From the NCBI GenBank assembly GCA_029263635.1, contig JAJUFY010000175.1, positions 1 through 5,214 on the forward strand: 5,214 bases of DNA, written 5' to 3'. Position 1 is the first letter of the stretch. Each line of letters begins with the position of its first letter. Shown here piece after piece: positions 1 to 4,683 of this stretch. The notes under the pieces were generated by a model. The model was not told where the DNA came from and did not search any database. It saw nothing but the letters and a program-made list of their open reading frames with translations. The translations under genes were made by a program, and so were the position numbers. Source of the DNA: Ectothiorhodospiraceae bacterium (lineage in GTDB: Bacteria > Pseudomonadota > Gammaproteobacteria > Nitrococcales > AK92).

Positions 1-669
1 CCGCATCGTGGATTCGAGACCGTCACCTACATGCTCGAAGGCCGCATGCTGCACGAGGATCATCTGGGCAACCAGGGCCTGCTCACCAGCGGCAGCGTGC
101 AGTGGATGACGGCCGGGCGCGGGATCATCCATTCCGAGATGCCGCAGCAGGAAGAGGGCCGCATGCGCGGTTTCCAGCTGTGGATCAACCTGCCGGCGGC
201 GGAAAAGATGAAGCCGGCTGCCTATCAGGATCTGCCGCCGGAGGCGATTCCGGTGATCGAGACCGAAGGCGGCCGCGTCAAGGTGGTGGCCGGCCGCTTC
301 TCGCACGACGGTGAAACCACCGTCGGCGCCGTCACCGGTGTCACCACCGACCCGCTGTACCTGGATGTGACGCTCGCTGCCGGTGCGCGGCTGGAAGTGC
401 CGGTGACGGCCGGCCACACGGCTCTGGTCTACGTGTTCGAAGGCGAGCTGGCAGTGGCCGACCGGTTGGTGGCCCGCGGCCAGCTGGCAGTGCTGGGCGA
501 CGGCGAGCGCATCGGCCTGGGCGGCGCGGCCGGCGGCGGGCGGGCGCTGGTGCTGGCGGCGCGGCCGTTGCGGGAACCCATCGTCCAGTACGGCCCATTC
601 GTGATGAACAGCGTCGAGGAGATCGAACAGGCGCTGCGCGATTACCAGGCCGGACGGCTGACAGCATGA
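1..669 (+). CDS. Pirin family protein (5' end outside window)
   Basis: The frame is open from base 1 and ends at TGA 667-669, giving 223 residues of a family usually about 230-290 long, so only the N-terminal part is missing. The window opens within the pirin signature: PHRGFETVTY, then HEDHLGNQG, then WMTAGRGIIHSEMP. Pirins are bicupin proteins. The N-terminal cupin normally binds iron through two His of the HPH motif plus the His and Glu of HSE. Here the second His (residue 2) and H44/E46 are visible; the first His would lie just upstream. GFQLWINLP (about residues 56-64) and the C-terminal cupin (about 120-200, ending VQYGPFVMN) are also typical. Some pirins are quercetin dioxygenases or redox-sensitive transcription cofactors; which applies here cannot be told. 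The ATG at 31 is internal and is not the real start. Confidence 0.95.
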   Translation, partial: PHRGFETVTYMLEGRMLHEDHLGNQGLLTSGSVQWMTAGRGIIHSEMPQQEEGRMRGFQLWINLPAAEKMKPAAYQDLPPEAIPVIETEGGRVKVVAGRFSHDGETTVGAVTGVTTDPLYLDVTLAAGARLEVPVTAGHTALVYVFEGELAVADRLVARGQLAVLGDGERIGLGGAAGGGRALVLAARPLREPIVQYGPFVMNSVEEIEQALRDYQAGRLTA

Positions 670-686
670 GCATTCACGAGCAATGA
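666..686 (+). other. Six-codon bridging ORF (MSIHEQ) with ATGA overlaps at both ends
   Basis: An ATG at 666-668 overlaps the pirin stop TGA (667-669). Its frame reads six sense codons and stops at TGA 684-686, which overlaps the ATG (683-685) of the next gene. The peptide is unlikely to have a function of its own. The arrangement could let ribosomes that finish pirin restart twice and be handed to the DUF1992 gene, which has only a poor ribosome binding site. It may equally be a chance product of two nearby ATGA strings. Confidence 0.3.
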
Positions 687-1051
687 GCCTCATCGACCGC
701 CTTGCCGAAGCGCGCATTCAGGAAGCTGTCGAGCGTGGCGAGCTGAGCAACCTGCCCGGCGAGGGCAAGCCGCTGGAACTGGACGACGACAGCCTGGTGC
801 CGCCGGAGCTGCGGGCCGGCTACCGGCTGCTCAAGAACGCCGGCTTCCTGCCGCCGGAGCTGGAATGGCGGCGGGAGGTGCGGGACATCGAAGCGCTGTT
901 GCGCTGCTGCACCGATGTGGAAACCGGCCGCCGGGCCCGCCTGCGGCTGGATTTGCTGCGCGCCCAGCTGGAACAACGGGGGCGATGCTCACCGCTGTGG
1001 ACGGAACAGGACTATTACGAGAAGCTTGTCGACCACCTGGATCGCGGTTGA
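683..1051 (+). CDS. DUF1992 / DnaJ-C28-like conserved domain protein (YhdN-like)
   Basis: A 122-residue soluble protein whose N-terminal two thirds match the DUF1992 family, also called the DnaJ homologue subfamily C member 28 conserved domain. Its hallmarks are RIQEAVERGELSNLPGEGKP (residues 11-30), an acidic LDDDS, then VPPELRAGYRLLKNAGFLPP and an E/R-rich helix. E. coli YhdN is, from memory, a stand-alone member of similar length. The molecular function is unknown and there is no J-domain here. No signal peptide or membrane segment is visible. The start at 683 is chosen because MSLIDRLAEARIQEA is the usual family N-terminus. Only a weak GAG lies upstream, two bases from the ATG, so translation may depend on coupling to the preceding pirin gene. 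The SMR gene follows 15 bases after the stop in the same direction, suggesting one transcript. Confidence 0.9.
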   Translation: MSLIDRLAEARIQEAVERGELSNLPGEGKPLELDDDSLVPPELRAGYRLLKNAGFLPPELEWRREVRDIEALLRCCTDVETGRRARLRLDLLRAQLEQRGRCSPLWTEQDYYEKLVDHLDRG

Positions 1052-1066
1052 GCAGCAAGCCATCCC

Positions 1067-1396
1067 ATGCCGGCGTATTTCTACCTGGCCGTTGCCATCG
1101 TTTCGGAGGTCATCGCGACATCGGCGCTGAAAGCGTCCCAGGGGTTCAGCCGGCCGCTGCCGCTGCTGGTGGTCCTGGCCGGCTATGGTCTGGCGTTCTA
1201 CTGCCTGTCCCTGACATTGCGGTCGATCCCGCTCGGGGTCGCCTATGCCGTGTGGTCCGGGGTCGGAATCGCGCTGATCACCCTGGTGGGCTGGGTGGTC
1301 TACAAGCAGGCGCTGGATATCGGCGCCATCATCGGGATCGCCCTCATCGTCAGTGGCGTCGTGGTGCTGCAGCTGTTTTCCAAGGCCGGGGCATAG
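1067..1396 (+). CDS. emrE: EmrE/QacE-type small multidrug resistance (SMR) efflux protein
   Basis: The 109-residue length is almost exactly that of E. coli EmrE (110), with four hydrophobic helices at about 4-21, 33-51, 57-77 and 87-105. EmrE landmark residues fall at their canonical positions: Y4, the essential membrane carboxylate E14 (in SEVIATSALKAS), Y40, Y60 and W63 (in AYAVWSGVG), plus G90 and G97. SMR proteins work as antiparallel dimers in the inner membrane, exchanging protons for cationic aromatic drugs or quaternary ammonium compounds. The IATSALKAS segment, lacking the Trp of SugE/Gdx (EVVWA), places it in the Qac/EmrE subclass rather than with guanidinium exporters. The start is fixed by alignment with the EmrE N-terminus; no good Shine-Dalgarno precedes it, so it may depend on transcription and translation from the upstream genes. 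The true substrate is inferred only by class. Confidence 0.93.
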   Translation: MPAYFYLAVAIVSEVIATSALKASQGFSRPLPLLVVLAGYGLAFYCLSLTLRSIPLGVAYAVWSGVGIALITLVGWVVYKQALDIGAIIGIALIVSGVVVLQLFSKAGA

Positions 1397-1404
1397 CCCC
1401 GGCC
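1384..1404. terminator. GC-rich hairpin across the SMR stop codon, candidate bidirectional terminator
   Basis: GGCCGGGGC (1384-1392) is perfectly complementary to GCCCCGGCC (1396-1404), leaving a three-base loop ATA. The SMR stop TAG (1394-1396) lies in the loop and the first base of the descending arm. The hairpin sits between convergent genes, 14 bases before the stop of the minus-strand doxX gene, so it could serve both. Neither strand has a proper U-tract after the stem, so intrinsic termination would be weak. It may instead stabilise mRNA 3' ends. Confidence 0.45.
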
Positions 1405-1417
1405 GGCAGGGCAGGCG

Positions 1418-1813
1418 CTAGCGGTCGTTGATGCTCCAGCGGCCGGGACCGGTGAGGAACAGGCCCAGCGCCGTGAACAGGAACATGCCCTGCAGTTCGA
1501 GCCTCCAGCCGCCCTGGGCGGTCAAGGCGAACAGATCCGGACGGTGAGCCAGCAGGATGGCGCAGAGCATGTTGATGACAATCAGCAGGGCGCCGATCCG
1601 CGCGTAGAATCCCGCGATCAGCAGAATCGGGCCGAGCACTTCGCCTAGATAGGCGCCCCAGGCGAGGAAACCGGGCAGGCCGACGCTCTGCAGCATGCTG
1701 CCGATCCCGTCGACTCCGCCACTGATTTTGTTCAGCCCGTGCAGCAGAATCAGCAGGCCCAGCACGACCCGCGTGATGAATTTGCCTGCATCGTCTGCCG
1801 CTCCGTGGTACAT
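1418..1813 (-). CDS. DoxX family integral membrane protein
   Basis: A 131-residue protein with four predicted membrane helices (about 12-28, 46-68, 72-89 and 106-122). It carries DoxX-family features: HGLNKISGG (25-33) after helix 1, YLGEVLGP with a membrane-embedded Glu (E58) in helix 2, NMLCAILLAH (81-90), and the C-terminal WRLELQGMFLFTAL followed by GPGRWSIND. The family is linked in other bacteria to quinone, thiol and oxidative stress (Bacillus MhqP/CatD, mycobacterial DoxX), but its biochemical activity is poorly defined. The start at 1813 is chosen over ATGs further upstream at 1831 and 1984 because AAGGAG lies six bases before it, the upstream ATGs lack such a site, and the added residues are not DoxX-like. 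It is transcribed divergently from the histidine kinase and convergently to the SMR gene. The ending residues SINDR complete the domain, so the gene appears intact. Confidence 0.92.
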   Translation of the reverse strand: MYHGAADDAGKFITRVVLGLLILLHGLNKISGGVDGIGSMLQSVGLPGFLAWGAYLGEVLGPILLIAGFYARIGALLIVINMLCAILLAHRPDLFALTAQGGWRLELQGMFLFTALGLFLTGPGRWSINDR

Positions 1814-1819
1814 GTGATG

Positions 1820-1825
1820 CTCCTT
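1820..1825 (-). promoter_or_regulatory. Shine-Dalgarno site deciding the doxX start
   Basis: On the minus strand this reads AAGGAG, a near-perfect ribosome binding site. It lies six bases before the ATG whose first base is 1813. The in-frame ATG at 1831 lies upstream of it and is preceded by pyrimidine-rich sequence without any purine-rich site, so 1813 is the better start. Confidence 0.8.
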
Positions 1826-1942
1826 CGTCATGATGGGCGGGGAGGTGGAACGCCGATGGAAACAGTCCTGCCTGCTTAGAATAATTGGCGGCCGCTGGGG
1901 GGGCGAGCCGCTTGTGCCGGGGTTGCCGGTACGATCATGACG
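1826..1942. repeat. 9-bp perfect inverted repeat in the divergent promoter region
   Basis: CGTCATGAT at 1826-1834 is exactly complementary in reverse to ATCATGACG at 1934-1942, with 99 bp between the arms. Each arm contains the self-complementary core TCATGA. One arm abuts the doxX ribosome binding site and the other covers a possible -35 element of the kinase operon. This placement would suit two operator half-sites for a regulator acting on both genes, but binding is pure inference. Confidence 0.3.
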
Positions 1943-1964
1943 CGACTGTCGACCGGGATATAAC
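1937..1964 (+). promoter_or_regulatory. Possible sigma-70 promoter giving a leaderless kinase mRNA
   Basis: TATAAC at 1959-1964 matches five of six -10 positions. A weak -35-like ATGACG lies 16 bp upstream at 1937-1942 (four of six). Transcription from this box would begin at about 1970-1972, at or next to the ATG of the kinase gene, so the message would have essentially no 5' leader. This fits the lack of a Shine-Dalgarno site before that ATG. It is based on motif matching only. Confidence 0.25.
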
Positions 1965-1971
1965 CATAAAC

Positions 1972-3672
1972 ATGTCCAAGCCACGCCGTCACAGCTCCTG
2001 GAGCCGCCGATCGGGGGGATTGCGCGGTTTTCTTCCCCGCTGTCGCTACTGCCGCCTGCTCTCGCTGGTTATCCTCTGTTTTGCTGCATCGACGGTAGTG
2101 TGGGCACTGGTGCGGCTGACTTCCACCGGCGGCGACGACCTGAGCCTGCAGCTCAGCGACTATGTGCAGATCGGCCTGATCGCTGTGCTGGTCCTGGCGA
2201 TGGCGGTCTATTACCGCAATCGCGCCTCCCGCATCTATGGGGTGCTGTCGTATGAGCAGCAGCGGCTGCAGGAGCTGGTCGACACCCTGCCGCATGGCCT
2301 GGTGAAACTGTCGCTGGATGGTACCGTGCTGTTCGTGAATCCGGCCTATGAGGCCATCCTCGGCGAGGGGCAGCAGCCCGTCGGCAGCCCCTTGTGGCGC
2401 CATGCCGCGTCCGACGCAGAGGCCGGGCAGCTGCGCGATACGCTGCTGCGGGCGATCGACGCGGCGGAGAAGCGGGGCAGCTGCGAGGCGCAGATGCGGC
2501 GTGCCGATGGCGCGGTGCGCACGGTGCGCTTCGACTGGGCCTGCCGGACTGCCGGCGCAGAGACGGTGGTGACGGCGATCGCCACCGACATCACCGATTT
2601 TCGCCAGGCCAGCCGGCAGCTGCGCGAGAGCGAGCGCAAGTACCGCAGCCTGTTCGATCAGAGCCTCGACGGCATCCTCCTGCTCGGCAGCGACGGTTGC
2701 GTCATCGCCGCCAATCCCGCCGCGTGCCGGATTCTCGATCAGCCCGAGCAGGAGCTGATCGGGGCAGGTCGCTGGCCGCTGTTCGGCAGCGAGCCGGCCG
2801 AGCACACCGAACGGTTGGCGGAGCTGCGTCGAGCCGGCTATATCCATGCCGAATGGGGCTGCGAGCGGACCGACGGCAGCCGCATCATCGTCGAGGTGTC
2901 GGCGGCCCTGTTCGAAGGCGAGGAGGGCGAGGAGCGCATCTGCGTGGTGTTCCGTGACATCACCGACCGCAAGGCCGCCGAAACCCAGCTGGCGGTGTCC
3001 CGGGAAGAGCTGCGGCTGCTGTCCAACTCCCTGCAGACGGTGCAGGACGCCGAACGGCAGCGCATTGCCCGCGAACTGCACGACGAACTGGGCCAGTACC
3101 TGACCGCCGTGAAGCTGGACGTCAAATGGATCCGGTCGAGGCTGACTCCGGGCGTCGAGAACATCGTCAGCCGGCTTGACAGCATCGACCGTACCGTCGA
3201 TATGACGGTGGCCGCCGTGCGCCGGATGGCGGCGAACCTGCGGCCGGTGATCCTCGACGATCTGGGGCTTACCGCCGCCTGTGAATGGCTGCTGCAGGAG
3301 TTCAAGGAGCGAACCGGCATCGACTGTCGACTTTCCATTGATCCGGAGGATTTCGAATTGCCTGAAGCCGTCGCGACGACCAGCTTTCGGGTGATCCAGG
3401 AGGCACTCACCAACATCAGCCGGCATGCGCAGGCACAGCATGTCGACGTCCGCATCCAGCGGGCCGAAACGGGGCTCAGCATGCTGATTGCCGACGATGG
3501 CGTCGGCATGGCGGAACGCCAGCCCGGCGATCGCCGCACGCTGGGCCTGATCGGCATGCGCGAACGCATTCACGCCCTTGGCGGAACGCTGGAGATCGAC
3601 AGCGCGCCCGGCGAGGGCACCCGCATCCACGTGCAGATCCCAGCCTCGGCGCTGGAAATGGAGCTCGTATGA
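1972..3672 (+). CDS. Membrane-anchored PAS-PAS sensor histidine kinase, HisKA_3 (NarX/DegS-like) family
   Basis: A 566-residue kinase. A basic N-tail (1-28, with CRYC at 24-27) precedes two membrane helices (about 29-47 and 65-81) joined by a loop of under 20 residues, so there is no periplasmic sensor domain. Two PAS domains follow (about 97-213 and 217-335). The dimerisation domain has the phospho-acceptor His370 in ERQRIARELHDELGQ, including the DxxxQ phosphatase motif (D371-Q375) of NarX-type kinases. The ATPase domain shows the N box EALTNISRH (N481), G1 DDGVGM (509-513), LGLIGMRERI and GEGTRIHV. It should autophosphorylate at His370 and pass phosphate to the overlapping response regulator; the signal is unknown. 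ATG 1972 is preferred over in-frame TTG codons at 1885 and 1909 because the extra residues look non-domain-like, though no Shine-Dalgarno precedes 1972. Confidence 0.95.
   Translation: MSKPRRHSSWSRRSGGLRGFLPRCRYCRLLSLVILCFAASTVVWALVRLTSTGGDDLSLQLSDYVQIGLIAVLVLAMAVYYRNRASRIYGVLSYEQQRLQELVDTLPHGLVKLSLDGTVLFVNPAYEAILGEGQQPVGSPLWRHAASDAEAGQLRDTLLRAIDAAEKRGSCEAQMRRADGAVRTVRFDWACRTAGAETVVTAIATDITDFRQASRQLRESERKYRSLFDQSLDGILLLGSDGCVIAANPAACRILDQPEQELIGAGRWPLFGSEPAEHTERLAELRRAGYIHAEWGCERTDGSRIIVEVSAALFEGEEGEERICVVFRDITDRKAAETQLAVSREELRLLSNSLQTVQDAERQRIARELHDELGQYLTAVKLDVKWIRSRLTPGVENIVSRLDSIDRTVDMTVAAVRRMAANLRPVILDDLGLTAACEWLLQEFKERTGIDCRLSIDPEDFELPEAVATTSFRVIQEALTNISRHAQAQHVDVRIQRAETGLSMLIADDGVGMAERQPGDRRTLGLIGMRERIHALGGTLEIDSAPGEGTRIHVQIPASALEMELV
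3660..3672 (+). promoter_or_regulatory. Internal ribosome binding site and ATGA overlap coupling kinase and regulator
   Basis: GGAG at 3660-3663, inside the last kinase codons, is spaced five bases from the regulator ATG (3669-3671). That ATG overlaps the kinase stop TGA (3670-3672). This is a standard translational coupling layout and implies balanced synthesis of the two partners. Confidence 0.75.
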
Positions 3673-4304
3673 TCCGGGTGCTGGTGGCGGACGACCACGC
3701 CATTGTCCGCGAGGGGATCAAGCAGATTCTGGCGGACCAGCCCGACCTGCAGCTGGTCGGCGAGGCCGAGAACGGCCAGGACGTGTTGCGCGCGGTGCGT
3801 GCCGGCAACGTGGATCTGGTCCTGCTGGACATGTCCATGCCCGGCCGCAGCGGCATCGAGCTGATCAAGGAAATCAAGCGCATTGCGCCGTCGCTGCGGG
3901 TGCTGGTGCTGAGCATGCACGAGGAGGAGCAGTATGCGGTACGCGCAATCAAGGCAGGCGCCCAGGGCTACCTGACCAAGACCAGCGCCCCGGACGAGCT
4001 GGTCGGCGCGATCCGCAGCGTTGCCCAGGGCCGGGCCTACATGCGCCAGGAAGTGGTGGAGCGCCTGGCGCTGAGTTTCAGCACACCGGAGGAAGCGCTG
4101 CCGCATACCCGTCTGTCGGACCGCGAGTATCAGGTCTTTCTGATGCTTGCCCACGGCCAGACGGTCACGTCGATTGCCGAAGAGCTGTTTCTCAGCTCGA
4201 AGACGGTCAGCACCCACAAGGCCCGCATCCTGCAGAAGATGGGCTGCACCAGCCTCGCCGATCTCATCCATTACGCGGTCCGCAAAGGCCTGGTGGAAAC
4301 CTGA
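3669..4304 (+). CDS. NarL/FixJ (LuxR-type) response regulator transcription factor
   Basis: A 211-residue regulator with a complete receiver domain (1-118): acidic pocket D8/D9 in VADDH, phospho-acceptor D54 in LVLLDMSMPG, Ser82 in VLVLSMHE and Lys104 in GYLTKTSAP. After a short linker a LuxR-type helix-turn-helix follows (about 147-209), with LSDREYQVFLMLAHG, then IAEELFLSSKTVSTHKARIL as the recognition segment, and ends at the natural C-terminus. All residues needed for phosphorylation are present. It is almost certainly the partner of the overlapping HisKA_3 kinase, as this kinase family typically pairs with NarL-type regulators. Phosphorylation is expected to promote dimerisation and DNA binding. 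Target genes are unknown; the adjacent doxX and chemoreceptor-like genes are reasonable candidates but unproven. Length and layout resemble UvrY/GacA and NarL, though a specific orthologue cannot be named. Confidence 0.96.
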   Translation: MIRVLVADDHAIVREGIKQILADQPDLQLVGEAENGQDVLRAVRAGNVDLVLLDMSMPGRSGIELIKEIKRIAPSLRVLVLSMHEEEQYAVRAIKAGAQGYLTKTSAPDELVGAIRSVAQGRAYMRQEVVERLALSFSTPEEALPHTRLSDREYQVFLMLAHGQTVTSIAEELFLSSKTVSTHKARILQKMGCTSLADLIHYAVRKGLVET

Positions 4305-4313
4305 CGGCCCAGG

Positions 4314-4328
4314 CCTGCGCGGCGCAGG
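4314..4328 (+). terminator. Short GC-rich hairpin after the response regulator, weak terminator candidate
   Basis: CCTGCG (4314-4319) pairs perfectly with CGCAGG (4323-4328) around a three-base loop, ten bases after the regulator stop codon. The sequence that follows (ATAGCCGAG) has no U-tract, so intrinsic termination would be inefficient. The position suits the end of the two-component operon. Confidence 0.35.
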
Positions 4329-4478
4329 ATAGCCGAGCACGGTGAGAGTCGGAGCAGCCGGCCAGGGCCCCCTTTTGTCAGGGAACTCTTACGCCTGGTC
4401 AGAAATGCCCTGTTTCAATATCAGTATCCACCGATCGATCCGGAACGTCCCCCTGACTGAAGATAAGCGGTGAATTTT

Positions 4479-4508
4479 TGCCGCGATCGATGGATCGTGC
4501 GGTTTGCA
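4479..4508 (+). promoter_or_regulatory. Leader hairpin 1 upstream of the chemoreceptor-like gene
   Basis: CGATC (4484-4488) pairs with GATCG (4493-4497) around the four-base loop GATG. The helix can be extended outward either directly with one G-U pair or as CCGC/GCGG (4481-4484/4499-4502) with a two-base bulge. TGC (4479-4481) and GCA (4506-4508) could close it instead. The stem contains one copy of a repeated motif. Whether this region is transcribed as a leader is not known. Confidence 0.3.
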
Positions 4509-4590
4509 CCGGATGGCAAGACGAATGCTCGGGAGACGATGCGGCAGCCGGGTCAGGGGGCGGCTGCGCCGTACCGATGGCGTGCGGTTT
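4488..4590 (+). repeat. Imperfect direct repeat CGATGG(at)CGTGCGGTTT
   Basis: The first copy covers 4488-4505 (CGATGG, two extra bases AT, CGTGCGGTTT) and the second 4575-4590 (CGATGG directly followed by CGTGCGGTTT). The ten-base half CGTGCGGTTT is identical in both. Resemblance continues weakly after each copy (GCACCGGATGGC and CCCGATGCC). The copies are offset by about 86 bases, and each GATG falls in the loop of a possible hairpin. It could be a pair of protein binding sites, repeated RNA stem-loops, or a decayed duplication. Confidence 0.4.
4544..4567 (+). promoter_or_regulatory. Leader hairpin 2 upstream of the chemoreceptor-like gene
   Basis: GCAGCCG (4544-4550) pairs perfectly with CGGCTGC (4561-4567), a seven-base stem with a ten-base loop GGTCAGGGGG. 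It lies between the two copies of the direct repeat. No U-tract follows, so it does not look like a terminator; a structured 5' leader is the alternative. Confidence 0.35.
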
Positions 4591-4650
4591 CCCGATGCCT
4601 TCCTCGGTGGGCTGCCCGGCGTTCGTTCCGGCGCGGACGAGCACGCTGCC

Positions 4651-4683
4651 CGTCTGTCGTGGGGGAGTCAGGTGTGACAGACG
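4651..4683 (+). promoter_or_regulatory. Hairpin holding the ribosome binding site and start codon of the chemoreceptor-like gene
   Basis: CGTCTGTC (4651-4658) is perfectly complementary to GACAGACG (4676-4683). Two further G-U pairs (4659/4675 and 4660/4674) would extend the stem inward. The loop then contains the Shine-Dalgarno site GGGGGAG (4661-4667), and the GTG start codon (4674-4676) lies in the closing part of the descending arm. The Shine-Dalgarno is displayed but initiation would need the stem to open. This is a candidate for translational control by temperature, protein or small RNA, inferred from the sequence only. Confidence 0.4.

Larger units (their letters stand above)
1814..1971. 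promoter_or_regulatory. Divergent intergenic region between doxX and the two-component operon
   Basis: This 158-bp gap must hold the promoters for doxX (-) and the kinase operon (+) unless these lie inside genes. It contains an AT-rich patch (TTAGAATAATT, 1876-1886) in otherwise GC-rich DNA, a run of seven G (1897-1903), a widely spaced 9-bp inverted repeat, and a TATAAC box just before the kinase ATG. TAGAAT at 1877-1882 resembles a sigma-70 -10 box on the plus strand, but no good -35 is found at the right distance. No promoter is assigned with confidence for doxX. Confidence 0.5.
4305..4673 (+). other. 369-bp stretch without a convincing gene; possible structured leader of the downstream gene
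   Basis: No reading frame here has convincing protein character. The frame of the downstream gene stays open back to 4467, with an in-frame ATG at 4539, but the extra residues are Arg/Pro-rich and look like translated GC-rich leader. The first part (4380-4480) is less GC-rich than the genes and probably holds the promoter, though no clear -35/-10 pair could be assigned. The later part (4479-4683) carries several hairpins and a repeated motif, listed separately. Nothing matches well to a riboswitch class that I could recognise by eye. Confidence 0.5.

Noticed and set aside
1897..1903. Run of seven G as a possible phase-variation tract
   Set aside because: It is short and lies upstream of the preferred kinase start, so slippage would not change the reading frame unless translation begins at the TTG at 1885.
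1829..1984. Longer DoxX protein starting at 1831 or 1984 on the minus strand
   Set aside because: The added N-terminal residues are Arg/Pro/Ser-rich and not DoxX-like. The AAGGAG site is correctly spaced only for the start at 1813.
1876..3630. Very long open frame on the minus strand (584 codons) opposite the histidine kinase
   Set aside because: It is the antisense shadow of a GC-rich gene whose codon bias removes stops on the opposite strand. Its translation is rich in His, Gln, Arg and Pro without recognisable domains, while the plus strand encodes a complete kinase.
3570..4340. 256-codon minus-strand frame opposite the response regulator
   Set aside because: Same antisense effect; the plus-strand regulator has all receiver and HTH residues in place and the minus-strand product shows no family features.
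4464..4487. Possible FliA (sigma-28) promoter, TAAG followed by GCCGCGAT
   Set aside because: The spacing between the two elements is 12 bases instead of about 15 and the -10 half departs from GCCGATAA, so the match is poor.
4497..4580. Resemblance to a c-di-GMP (GEMM-I) riboswitch before the chemoreceptor-like gene
   Set aside because: A few strings such as GGCAAG, GAGACG and ACCGATGG are reminiscent, but the conserved GCAAA-type elements and the tetraloop/receptor arrangement are not present. A covariance search would settle it; by eye the match is insufficient.
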